Shown here: piece by piece, positions 53,441 to 61,925 of the stretch
Layout of the letters: each line of letters begins with the position of its first letter
How positions within the stretch are numbered: position 1 is the first letter of the stretch
NCBI GenBank assembly: GCA_016937015.1
Contig: JAFGWT010000495.1
Location: forward strand, 1-63,684
DNA length: 63,684 nt
Direction of reading: 5' to 3'
From: Deltaproteobacteria bacterium
GTDB taxonomy: Bacteria > Myxococcota_A > Polyangia > JAAYKL01
Notes under the pieces: generated by a model
Seen by the model: the letters and a program-made list of their open reading frames with translations, nothing else
The model's database searches: none
Told to the model about the DNA's origin: nothing
Position numbers and translations under genes: made by a program

Positions 53441-56358
53441 TTGGCCACCTCCTGCGCCGAAAGCCAGGTATCAATTTCCTCAGGACCGGCAATATTGACA
53501 ACATCTGCAAAAAAGTGTCGAAGAGGCCGGTCGTCCACAAATCCGTAGCGAACAGTCCCATCATCCAGCCTGTTGCGTTTCCGATCCGACCTCTCCACAA
53601 GGGTATCGGCGCCAACAATGTAAAGTGTGTTGGCGGTAATTTCCACATCCCCTCCATACAGACCGGTGGCTTTCCCCACTCGAACGCCGGTGCGGTTTTT
53701 CATTAGCAACCCGGTGCCAATATCAATATGTGACGCATCCTTTCCAAAGACCCCGTTGGTGGCAAAGGCCACCAGAAAGTCCGTTGCCGCAAGATGGCTG
53801 CTTTCGCCGGCCGAGATACCATGCTGTTTGCACCCGAGAATCACGCTATCGCTCAGAGACACTTTTGAATCCATTAAATCAAGACCGTCATCTCCGGCGT
53901 TTAACACGTAGGCCCGGGTCAGATTCGCCGTTGAGAACTCGATGTCAATGGCATCCATTGTAACGTTCGTCACGGCAATATCCGCCACCTGCAGATTGGT
54001 GACATATGCCCCGTGAAAGGCGTCACCCAGTCCGTGATTGTTGCGAATCCGACACCCGCTGACGGTAATGTTGCTGGTATCGTGGATATTCAGCATGGAT
54101 GAGTACACAACCGGCTGCCCCGTGATATTGCTGCCGTGCTCAAGTTCGAAATGCGAGAGCACCGACCCGGCAGTGCCTTTGCCCTGCAGTGCCACGCCTC
54201 CCCAGGGTTTCTTCCCGCTCGGTTTAAAGACCACTGGATTGCCCGCGCGTCCCTCTATTATCACTTTCCCTTTAAATATCAGCGATGCGCCTGCCCCCAT
54301 TTTAAAGGTTGTTCCCGCCATTACAGTCACGTGTGTATATTCGTCGAACACCCTGATTTTGGCAATCTCAACAACCCCGGGTCCCAGCTGTACCGTCTCA
54401 ATCTGCGGCGGGATGACCGCACCGGGATGGGGAGTCAGTACGCCAATATCAAAGGTGGGTGCCGCTGTTTCCGGCGGATACGATTTGGGCATGCTGGCCA
54501 GCAGGTCCAGTCCGGCTTTTTGGGCGCGAATTCGATTTTGGGTAATTTCGTGAGTGGCAAACACTTCAATATTGCCCGGACGGCAACTGGACTCAAGCGT
54601 GAGTGCATACCGGGTGGGTACCGGAGCCACCATAATCCGGTTTAAATCCGCGTCGCCCTTGGTGCGTTCCGCCAGCTGAACCGCCGCATAGAGTGTTTCC
54701 CGGGATGTAAAAGTCGCTGACGTGGCATTCTCCGCATTGGCAATCATCCTGTCCCCCTGAACGACCCGCCACAGCGGCATCTGACAGTCTTTGTCGAAGG
54801 ACACCGAAATCTCTTCGAGCACCACGCCCGTTTCTCCAGCCACAATAACGTTGAGGGGGGTCAATACCGTCATACCGGTTCCCTCGCCTTCGGGCTCAGG
54901 CCCACTCACCGCCAGCCCCTCGGATGCAACCGCCTGTGCCGTCGCCACATCCGAAACAGTGTGATTGGGCGGCACAACGGTTATGGGGTCGCCCCATTGG
55001 ACATAAAACTCGCTTTTTTGCAGTTGATTGGTCAAAAACGCGATACGACGCTCGTACTGCTGCATCTCGGCTTCCAGCACCAGTTCAAGGCGGTCCATAT
55101 CCATGGGACGCAACATTTTAAACGCGAATTCGTTTACTTTTGGCAATTGCTTGTAAGCTGAAAAAAGTCTGTCATTGGCCAAATCGCTGGCAATGCGCTT
55201 GACTGCCTTCTGGGCTTTTTTGCGGATGGTATTGGCGCTGGCGTCCCCGTGAAGCAGATCCCACACCGCCCGATTTCTTCGCGCGCGATATTCCGGAATC
55301 ATTTTCAGCCGAATGGTAATGGGATTTTCCACGCGATTAATCACGCCATCGTGTTTGAAACCACGCAGGTCCCAGGCCACAGGTACCCAGCTGCCGACAT
55401 ATGGATCGAAATACAGTTTTTGATTTTCACGAAATCCGTGCTGCTCAATGCCAAAGACCACATCAATCGCCTCGAATGTGGCGAAGGCGTCAAAATTGAT
55501 GTGACTGTGAGCGTACCTTGCAAAATCCCGGTAACTGGATTGAGTAATATGATGCAGAAATTCCTTCAGTCGCTGAATGTCATGTTTGTTCGAATGCAGC
55601 CTCGATGTCACCTTCTTCCAGTGCGTCGTGTCATTCCAGAGCGCCATGGTCTCTGCCTTGCCATCGAGATTGCCCGAGAAAAAATCTGAATACATGGTTC
55701 GGTTTTTACGAAAAAGGGTGTCGTCGGGCTGGGCCTGGAAATGAAACACACCGAGATCTTCGCCATTGAGCACCACGCGGACAAATTCATACGGGGTGAC
55801 CATCACACCGTTTTCGGCAGCGGTGTCGGTGACCACTTTCTGGCCCACCACAAACGGAGTGACCTGATTAATCAGATTGAAGACCTGATGCCCTCGATAC
55901 GGTTTATCGTCAATGACTCTGATTTTCATCGTTTTCTTGCGGGAAAGGTAGTGCCAGTGTCGACTGCCGCGCAACCGGAGTTCCACTTTGTAGGTTTTGT
56001 TTTCTGATTTCGCAAACAGTTTGGCCGGGACGTACGGCCTGTCCTCGGACTTGCCGGCCCCGCCATAAAGATCAATCATACTGCCATGGCCCACTTCGAG
56101 AATCAGCGTCTCAATCTTTGACTTGTCCACATCCCCCTGTGACATAATCCATCGCAAATCCCGATGAAGAATGTCGTACAAATGAATGTGAAAAAACTCC
56201 AGATTCCCTGGCGCCTTTTCGTCCACTGCCATCTCGTAGCTATGCAGCTTAAGTATGGCGCTGCTGGAATACCAGATACACAAAAATATCCCTGGAAGGG
56301 CCAAAATCACGGCGGACATCAGCCGAATGCGAATTAGTCGTTTCCATATAAAGTGCAT
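53437..56358 (-). CDS. CotH-kinase-type protein with C-terminal beta-helix
   Basis: CotH proteins are secreted atypical kinases that phosphorylate serines of spore-coat or surface proteins. This 973-residue protein has an N-terminal anchor (about 10-32), the CotH domain (about 110-460; KVELRLRGSRHWHYLSRKK, VVLNGEDLGVFHF, DTLFRKN) and a C-terminal right-handed beta-helix (about 700-920) of short repeated strands, suited to carbohydrate or surface binding. The usual WDxD active-site motif reads WDLR (Trp329-Arg332), so activity is uncertain. GGAAGGA precedes the ATG. It lies 41 bp after the porin gene and overlaps the next gene by four bases. Confidence 0.82.
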   Translation of the reverse strand: MHFIWKRLIRIRLMSAVILALPGIFLCIWYSSSAILKLHSYEMAVDEKAPGNLEFFHIHLYDILHRDLRWIMSQGDVDKSKIETLILEVGHGSMIDLYGGAGKSEDRPYVPAKLFAKSENKTYKVELRLRGSRHWHYLSRKKTMKIRVIDDKPYRGHQVFNLINQVTPFVVGQKVVTDTAAENGVMVTPYEFVRVVLNGEDLGVFHFQAQPDDTLFRKNRTMYSDFFSGNLDGKAETMALWNDTTHWKKVTSRLHSNKHDIQRLKEFLHHITQSSYRDFARYAHSHINFDAFATFEAIDVVFGIEQHGFRENQKLYFDPYVGSWVPVAWDLRGFKHDGVINRVENPITIRLKMIPEYRARRNRAVWDLLHGDASANTIRKKAQKAVKRIASDLANDRLFSAYKQLPKVNEFAFKMLRPMDMDRLELVLEAEMQQYERRIAFLTNQLQKSEFYVQWGDPITVVPPNHTVSDVATAQAVASEGLAVSGPEPEGEGTGMTVLTPLNVIVAGETGVVLEEISVSFDKDCQMPLWRVVQGDRMIANAENATSATFTSRETLYAAVQLAERTKGDADLNRIMVAPVPTRYALTLESSCRPGNIEVFATHEITQNRIRAQKAGLDLLASMPKSYPPETAAPTFDIGVLTPHPGAVIPPQIETVQLGPGVVEIAKIRVFDEYTHVTVMAGTTFKMGAGASLIFKGKVIIEGRAGNPVVFKPSGKKPWGGVALQGKGTAGSVLSHFELEHGSNITGQPVVYSSMLNIHDTSNITVSGCRIRNNHGLGDAFHGAYVTNLQVADIAVTNVTMDAIDIEFSTANLTRAYVLNAGDDGLDLMDSKVSLSDSVILGCKQHGISAGESSHLAATDFLVAFATNGVFGKDASHIDIGTGLLMKNRTGVRVGKATGLYGGDVEITANTLYIVGADTLVERSDRKRNRLDDGTVRYGFVDDRPLRHFFADVVNIAGPEEIDTWLSAQEVAK

Positions 56359-56399
56359 ACAAACGTTCCTTCCCCCCCGCGAAGTCTCCCGCGATTATC

Positions 56400-58016
56400 T
56401 CAGTTCGCAAACGCCAGCTGTATAAACAGATTTTTGTAACCGGAAAAGCTGCCCGGCCATTCCCCGGGCCAGAATCCCGCAAGCGGGGCCTCGTCAATAT
56501 CCGCTTCCACCCCTGTTGTTCGTACCAGCTGCCCATGAATCATAAGTCGTACATTATCTCCAAAATGAACATTCACACCAGGTGTCAGTTGCATCATGCG
56601 CACACGCCAGGTCCAGTCCCTGTCTTCGATATATAACATCTCTGCAAACAGAGCGGGTTCAACGGCCATTGCGCCACCGAAAAAGGGAAATTTATAACTC
56701 AACAGCCCCGTCACACTCCACAGATACGGTGCATCCTTAAACCACCAGTTCTCACCCAGCATGGTTTCAAGGGATGCTTCAAAATCACCCAATTTCAGTC
56801 CAGTATCCATTTCGATCAGCCACTGTTTACCGGAAAGCCAGGGATATGCGTCGGCGAACCGCGCCATTGCGTACTCCCCGTAATTGGGAATCATGGTATT
56901 GTTCAACCAGACCGGAAAATCATCATCGGTCAAATTTTCGTAGGCGTAGGGATCAAAGAATTCGCTGTAGTCATCCTCGCGAACATTGTGGATGGATGCG
57001 GCCACACCCACGTCGAGCCATTTCACCGGTTTGCTCTCCACGCGGAATGCGTAGTCCAGGCTGTTTGACCCCAGGTCCACGTTGTCAGTCCCGGCGCCGT
57101 TAAAAATGCCGGCATAGTAATCGAGCTTGATTTTTTTAATCAGCCGCCCGCTTACCATGGCGCCAATATCGCGTCCCCCGTAATGGAGAAATTCGAGCGC
57201 ATACTCATTGGACTCGCCGCGGGTGATGGTGGGCAGCCGTTTGCGGGACATCAGCTCAAGCCGGCTGAACGGCTTTTTAAACTGCCCCAGCTGAATACCA
57301 AAGGCGCGGATGGGTTCCAGTCGCACATATGCGTCCCGAAGTCCATCCTTCACATCGTCCTCATCCACCAGATTTGAAAAGTCGTATTCCAGAACCGCTT
57401 CGAGGGTGCGGCCACTGCTGTAGCTAAAATTGATTCGGGCCACATCGAGTTTAAACTGATTGTGGTCCCCAGCCTGATCGGAGAATTTGTAATAGCCGAA
57501 CACCCGGGCCTTTACTGTCGATTTGGATTTTTTTGCCAGTTTCCGAAAAAAACCAGGTCGGGCGTCATCGGTTTCGTCTGATGCCGTATCCGCGCGACTG
57601 AGGCTTTTCCCACTTGCCTTATCTGCACCGGCGCCATCGACGGTGGCACTGGATTTACCAGTGACTTTCACGGTCACCGCTGCGGCGCCATCGCCTGCCT
57701 CTTCACCAGTGCCGAGAGGGGTGCCACTGGGGGAGGCTACTGAAGTGGCATCAGAATCCGCCTCTGTCGCCGCGCTTATCGCCATCGTATCAGTTGTTTC
57801 GCTGGCAGCGTCAGTGCCGTTTATTTCGGTACGCTGGCCTGCGGTGGCGGGCGACTCACCTGTATCGCTGACGGTGATCGTCGTATTTCCATCGGTCACT
57901 TCATCGACCATATCCGCTTTAAGTGAGGCGTCCTGCGCTGATATTACGGCACTGAACAGCAACATGAGGTTGAATGAGAAAATGAAAATACCGATTTGCG
58001 ACACGTCTGTTTTCAA
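56400..58016 (-). CDS. Phosphate-selective-type (OprP/OprO) porin with low-complexity N-terminus
   Basis: The 538-residue protein has a signal peptide (about 1-28), a 125-residue Ala/Thr/Ser/Asp-rich region, and from about residue 165 a 16-strand-type barrel: FGYYKFSDQAGDHNQFKLDVARINFSY, ALEFLHYGGRDIGAMVSGR, and a C-terminal strand ending FIQLAFAN. The barrel resembles the OprP/OprO group, which take up phosphate or polyphosphate. The start is a TTG with AGGGTGA just upstream; the nearby ATG leads to a stop. It is the first gene of the CotH/VTC operon. Confidence 0.78.
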   Translation of the reverse strand: MKTDVSQIGIFIFSFNLMLLFSAVISAQDASLKADMVDEVTDGNTTITVSDTGESPATAGQRTEINGTDAASETTDTMAISAATEADSDATSVASPSGTPLGTGEEAGDGAAAVTVKVTGKSSATVDGAGADKASGKSLSRADTASDETDDARPGFFRKLAKKSKSTVKARVFGYYKFSDQAGDHNQFKLDVARINFSYSSGRTLEAVLEYDFSNLVDEDDVKDGLRDAYVRLEPIRAFGIQLGQFKKPFSRLELMSRKRLPTITRGESNEYALEFLHYGGRDIGAMVSGRLIKKIKLDYYAGIFNGAGTDNVDLGSNSLDYAFRVESKPVKWLDVGVAASIHNVREDDYSEFFDPYAYENLTDDDFPVWLNNTMIPNYGEYAMARFADAYPWLSGKQWLIEMDTGLKLGDFEASLETMLGENWWFKDAPYLWSVTGLLSYKFPFFGGAMAVEPALFAEMLYIEDRDWTWRVRMMQLTPGVNVHFGDNVRLMIHGQLVRTTGVEADIDEAPLAGFWPGEWPGSFSGYKNLFIQLAFAN

Positions 58017-58324
58017 AGCATCACCCTGTCCCAGAAATAAATGCAGCCCGCGCTGGCTGCGAATTCAAATTCACAATCCAACGCACAATCCTGTGGTTTA
58101 TGTGAAATCAAATCAAGTGATTGCTCAATATCCGAATTGAGCGCCTGCATGCGTCTGCGATATAGTGGTCTCTCGTTGATAAAAAAGGGAATAAATTGTC
58201 ACACAAACGTTGCTTTATTTAAGAAAAATCTCAAATTGCGCCCAATTAGTAATGTGACTATCGGTTTTCGTGCACAGAAAGTGCCCATTCGGCTGTTTGG
58301 CAATAAATACAAGGTAGAAGACAT
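58017..58324. other. Intergenic region upstream of the porin gene
   Basis: About 308 bp between the porin start and the YfcH-type stop, both minus strand. It should hold the operon promoter, but I saw no clear -35/-10 pair and no convincing Pho box. Confidence 0.5.
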
Positions 58325-59221
58325 TCAGGCCGCATCTATCAGTGATGTCAGGGCGCTGTGCAGATCCGCATACTGGAAAACATAGCCACTCTCAAGCAAG
58401 CCCCGGGGCTGCGCCCGCTGACTGTCGAGCATAACCCTTGAGGCTTCACCAAAAATGATGTTAAGCACCATTTGCGGCACTGGAGCGAGGGTGGGGCGAT
58501 TGAGCACGTTTCCAAGGGTTTCGGTAAACTTCCGATTGGTTACCGGATTGGGCGCCACCAGATTGAAAATTCCGCGGATTTCTGACGATTCGGCCATTGT
58601 GACCAGCGCCCGAGTCACATCATCCATATGAATCCACGGCATCCACTGATGACCGCTGCCCAGTCGGCCCCCCATCCCCAGTCTGAATACCGGCAGCATT
58701 TTTTCCAGCGCACCGCCAGCCCCCAGCACCACACCAAGCCGGGCAATCACCACACGCGCCCCCTTTTCCTCGGCTTTTTGTGCATCGGCCTCCCAGGCTC
58801 GGCACAGATCAGAGAGAAATCCGTTACCGCATGGGGCAGACTCGTCAAGAACCGTAGCCCCGCAATCACCATAGTACCCCGTGGCTGAAATATTCACCAG
58901 GGTTTGCCCGGCACGCATATGTGTGAGCAGATTTCGCGTCGTATACACCCGGCTCTTCCACATTCGACTGCGTTTATAGTCACTCCATCGCTGCAAAATG
59001 GATTCACCGGCCAGATTCACTATCACATCGGCGGTCTCCACGTGCTGTTGCCAGTCCCCAGGCATCATTGTGTTTGCACGGACGTAGGTAACCCCGTCCA
59101 GTGCACCGAGCCGAAATTCCTTTTGCCTGCCAAGGGCGATAATATCGCGACGCACCGTTATAAGATGGCGGCAAAGGGCGGTGCCGACAAACCCCGTTGC
59201 GCCTGTTATCAGGTATCTCAT
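58325..59221 (-). CDS. TIGR01777/YfcH-type NAD-dependent epimerase-like protein
   Basis: The 298-residue protein has the extended SDR fold: RYLITGATGFVGTALCRHL at the N-terminus, VNLAGESI, and the family segments MRAGQTLVNISATGYYGDCG, LSDLCRAWEADAQKAEEKGARVVIARLG and PWIHMDDVTRAL. The usual Tyr-x3-Lys pair is not obvious (YYGDCG), as in the rest of this subgroup. Substrate unknown; related to SulA-type proteins. No ribosome site is seen, but a promoter-like sequence ends 7 bases before the ATG. Confidence 0.87.
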   Translation of the reverse strand: MRYLITGATGFVGTALCRHLITVRRDIIALGRQKEFRLGALDGVTYVRANTMMPGDWQQHVETADVIVNLAGESILQRWSDYKRSRMWKSRVYTTRNLLTHMRAGQTLVNISATGYYGDCGATVLDESAPCGNGFLSDLCRAWEADAQKAEEKGARVVIARLGVVLGAGGALEKMLPVFRLGMGGRLGSGHQWMPWIHMDDVTRALVTMAESSEIRGIFNLVAPNPVTNRKFTETLGNVLNRPTLAPVPQMVLNIIFGEASRVMLDSQRAQPRGLLESGYVFQYADLHSALTSLIDAA

Positions 59222-59228
59222 GTGTCAA

Positions 59229-59256
59229 AATGTAAGTCCCCTTTGAAACTTGTCGA
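59229..59256 (-). promoter_or_regulatory. Promoter directly before the YfcH-type gene (possible leaderless start)
   Basis: Minus strand: TCGACA (59256-59251), a 16-bp spacer and TACATT (59234-59229), ending 7 bases before the ATG at 59221. The nearest purine-rich run (AAAGGGG) is about 16 bases from the ATG, too far for a ribosome site. Confidence 0.5.
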
Positions 59257-59603
59257 GTAAAGCAAAAAAATAGCCATAAATACAGGCACTTACCCTTTCG
59301 CCCCGCCAGTTTACCCAAAACCCCTGTGTTGCATTCCCCCTTCGGGATTACGGGGGCAAATTTCTTTCATATCATTCCCGCGTCACTCCCCCGCGTCACT
59401 CCACTGAACTCCGGCAACCGCCATGAAGCACGTTAATGGCTGGCCTGCATGGAAGAAACCGGGGGAGTGGGGGGCGGGAACGGGTTGTTCGAGTTCAATT
59501 CGCGAACAGTGCGCCGCATCGACAAATTCCCCTTTTAACGCATGTTGGCTGGACCGTTATTCATATTTTCACGCTGGGGAAAAATGACCCTGCCATTTAC
59601 CGT
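59257..59603. other. Divergent intergenic region with a G-quadruplex motif
   Basis: About 350 bp between the divergent YfcH-type gene and the TPR/TM gene. Contains two copies of CCCGCGTCACTC near 59385-59405 and a G-run motif at 59461-59484. No supported gene. Confidence 0.5.
59461..59484 (+). other. Putative G-quadruplex motif
   Basis: Four G-runs on the plus strand (G5, G6, G3, G3) with loops of 3, 1 and 3 bases (AGT, C, AAC). It lies about 155 bp upstream of the TPR/TM gene. Confidence 0.55.
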
Positions 59604-59632
59604 TTGCCTGTTTCGATGCAATTGAATACACT
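59604..59632 (+). promoter_or_regulatory. Promoter directly before the small TPR/TM gene (possible leaderless start)
   Basis: TTGCCT (59604-59609), a 17-bp spacer and TACACT (59627-59632) end 6 bases before the ATG at 59639. No ribosome site is visible. Confidence 0.5.
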
Positions 59633-59638
59633 CGCCCA

Positions 59639-59896
59639 ATGAACCAGCTTGGCCCCACAATAAAAGAAGCAGATGCCGCCTACAATCGTGGGGACTTTCC
59701 CACAGCGCGCAAGCTTGCCCAGACCGTACTTAAAGACGAGTCATTGGACCCAACGGAGGACCCAACGGAGGACCCAACGGATGTGGCCGTCGCCAGGCAG
59801 ATACTGAAGGCCATCGACTTTGACCCGATTGCGGCGGTGGGATTCGGCGTGACCCTGTTTTTACTGGTGTTCATCAGTATCAAATTCCTTGTGTAA
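59639..59896 (+). CDS. Small TPR-like membrane protein
   Basis: The 85-residue product has one TPR-like helix pair (IKEADAAYNRGDFPTARKLAQTVL, about 8-31), an acidic Asp-Pro-Thr repeat (DPTE twice and DPTD), and a C-terminal TM helix (about 64-84). It resembles small TPR proteins of Myxococcota of unknown function. A perfect 12-bp repeat encodes the acidic tract. The start is an ATG directly behind a promoter-like -10. The helicase gene begins 8 bp downstream. Confidence 0.65.
   Translation: MNQLGPTIKEADAAYNRGDFPTARKLAQTVLKDESLDPTEDPTEDPTDVAVARQILKAIDFDPIAAVGFGVTLFLLVFISIKFLV
59747..59782 (+). repeat. 12-bp tandem repeat, three copies
   Basis: GACCCAACGGAG twice and GACCCAACGGAT once, in frame, encoding Asp-Pro-Thr-Glu/Asp repeats. 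Copy-number change keeps the frame. Confidence 0.85.
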
Positions 59897-59904
59897 GAAC
59901 CGCT

Positions 59905-61827
59905 TTGATTACCGTTAAAAACACATTCGCAAAGGATGGCCCGCTGGCAAAAAAACTGGGTCGCTACGAAAAACGCGACTCCCAGATTCGACTGGCCAAC
60001 GCGGTGGAGCGGGTTATGGAAATGGGGGGCGTGCTGCTCGGCGAGGCGGGCACCGGCACCGGTAAGACGCTGGCATACCTGGTACCGGCCATTCTCAACG
60101 GCAATCGGGTCGTGGTCTCCACGGGCACCCGCAATCTGCAGGAACAGATTTTTTTCAGGGATTTGGAATTTTTGATGGATGCTTTGGGGTTGACCATTCG
60201 AACGGCGTATTTAAAAGGCCAGGAAAACTACCTTTGCAAAACCAGGCTGAACACGTTTGTGCATTCCCCCAAAAGCCTGTCCTATGCCTCAAAAGACGTG
60301 GCGAAACTGACCCGCTGGGCCAATCTCTCCGACACCGGTGACCGAATGGAACTGGATGAGATGTCCGATGATGACCCTATCTGGCGGGAAGTCAACTCCA
60401 CCCGTGAGACGCGCATTGGCGCACGGTGCCCATTTTTCGATGAATGCTTTGTCACCCGCGCCAGACGTGAGGCGATGGTGGCAGACCTCGTGGTGGTGAA
60501 TCATCACCTCTATTTCGCGGATCTCGCCACCCGCATGCAGGGCGGTGCCATTCTACCCAGTCATGAAACGGTTATTTTTGACGAAGCGCATCTGATTGAA
60601 GATATTGCCACCGAATTTTTCAGCACCAAAGTTTCATCCCTTCGAACCGAGCGGGCCATCAGCGATGCGCTGGCCGCTGTTGGGGCTGCGGCGCTTCGCG
60701 ACGACCCTTACGCCAATGACCGAGCGCGCCTTGGCAAACAGGCCATTGATTTGGCTGCCACTCTCTTTGACCTGTTTCGAGGCCCCCTTGGCCGCGCCAA
60801 TCTGGAAAGCGACCGCATCGATGCCGCTCATCGCCAGTACTACCACAGACTGGACAGCGCCCTCGAAGCGTTTGAAATGACCCTCAAGACCCTGGAGGGC
60901 TGTGAGGAATCCGTAGATCACTGCGCCCATCGCATTGGCGCCATTCGCAATGACCTCGGGGAAATTCTGGAGCACAACGACCATCGCTTTGTGTACTGGG
61001 CCGATACCAGACGGCGCTCGGTCATTCTTGGCGCCTCGCCCATTGAAGTGGCCGATTATTTTCGAAACGAAGTGCTGTTTAAACGGGAGACCGTCATTTT
61101 CTGCAGCGCCACGTTGTCAACGGAGGGCGATTTCGAATTTTTCAAGTCCAGGCTGGGGATTGACGTCGAAACTGAAGAACTGCTGCTGGACGCACCGTTC
61201 AACTATCCCAAACAGGCCAGACTGTACATTCCCAATCACCGTATTGACCCCCGCGACGAACGATTCACAGCCAACGCGTGCCACGAAATTAAGCAGCTGA
61301 TTTCCCTGACCGATGGCGGCGCATTCATTCTGTGTACATCCTTTAAAAACATGAACGCCATTTACGCCGATATTTCGGAGTCGTGGCACGGTCCGGTTCT
61401 AAAACAGGGAGACGCCCCAAAATTTTCGCTGATAGAGCAGTTTATCAGTGACCCCAGTTCCGTGCTGGTCGCCACCACCAGTTTCTGGCAGGGAGTGGAC
61501 ATACCCGGGCACCATTTGCGACTGGTCATCATCGACAAATTACCGTTTTCCTCCCCATCTGACCCTGTGGTGTCGGCCCGTGTCGCCCATCTCACGGAAC
61601 AGAATCGCAACGCCTTTATGGAATACCAGGTGCCTCAGGCCGCCATCACACTTAAGCAGGGGTTTGGGCGTCTTATACGCACCGCTGCCGATCGCGGTAT
61701 TGTGGCCATTCTCGATAGTCGACTGCACACCAAACGCTATGCGCAGTCGTTCATCCGCTCCCTGCCCAATGCGCCGGTAATTGAGCAGTTTGCGCAACTG
61801 AAGCAGTGGTGGGTATCCAATGTTTGA
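59905..61827 (+). CDS. dinG: DinG/YoaA-family ATP-dependent helicase
   Basis: These XPD-like 5'-3' helicases act in replication repair and R-loop removal. The 640-residue protein has motif I EAGTGTGKT (about 48-56), motif II DEAH, WQGVDIPG and the C-terminal QGFGRLIRT motif VI. The Fe-S domain normally has four cysteines; here Cys111, Cys175 and Cys181 are present but the position expected just before Cys175 is Arg170. The start is a TTG at 59905 with only a weak upstream AAGAAC. The gene follows the small TPR/TM gene by 8 bp. Confidence 0.88.
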   Translation: MITVKNTFAKDGPLAKKLGRYEKRDSQIRLANAVERVMEMGGVLLGEAGTGTGKTLAYLVPAILNGNRVVVSTGTRNLQEQIFFRDLEFLMDALGLTIRTAYLKGQENYLCKTRLNTFVHSPKSLSYASKDVAKLTRWANLSDTGDRMELDEMSDDDPIWREVNSTRETRIGARCPFFDECFVTRARREAMVADLVVVNHHLYFADLATRMQGGAILPSHETVIFDEAHLIEDIATEFFSTKVSSLRTERAISDALAAVGAAALRDDPYANDRARLGKQAIDLAATLFDLFRGPLGRANLESDRIDAAHRQYYHRLDSALEAFEMTLKTLEGCEESVDHCAHRIGAIRNDLGEILEHNDHRFVYWADTRRRSVILGASPIEVADYFRNEVLFKRETVIFCSATLSTEGDFEFFKSRLGIDVETEELLLDAPFNYPKQARLYIPNHRIDPRDERFTANACHEIKQLISLTDGGAFILCTSFKNMNAIYADISESWHGPVLKQGDAPKFSLIEQFISDPSSVLVATTSFWQGVDIPGHHLRLVIIDKLPFSSPSDPVVSARVAHLTEQNRNAFMEYQVPQAAITLKQGFGRLIRTAADRGIVAILDSRLHTKRYAQSFIRSLPNAPVIEQFAQLKQWWVSNV

Positions 61828-61925
61828 ACCGCAATTGATGTCACACATACACATTTGTTTTCCAGGAATCCCAACGTGCCGCGCAACGCGACAGCGAGCG
61901 GCAACCCCCACAGCAATGGTGATAC

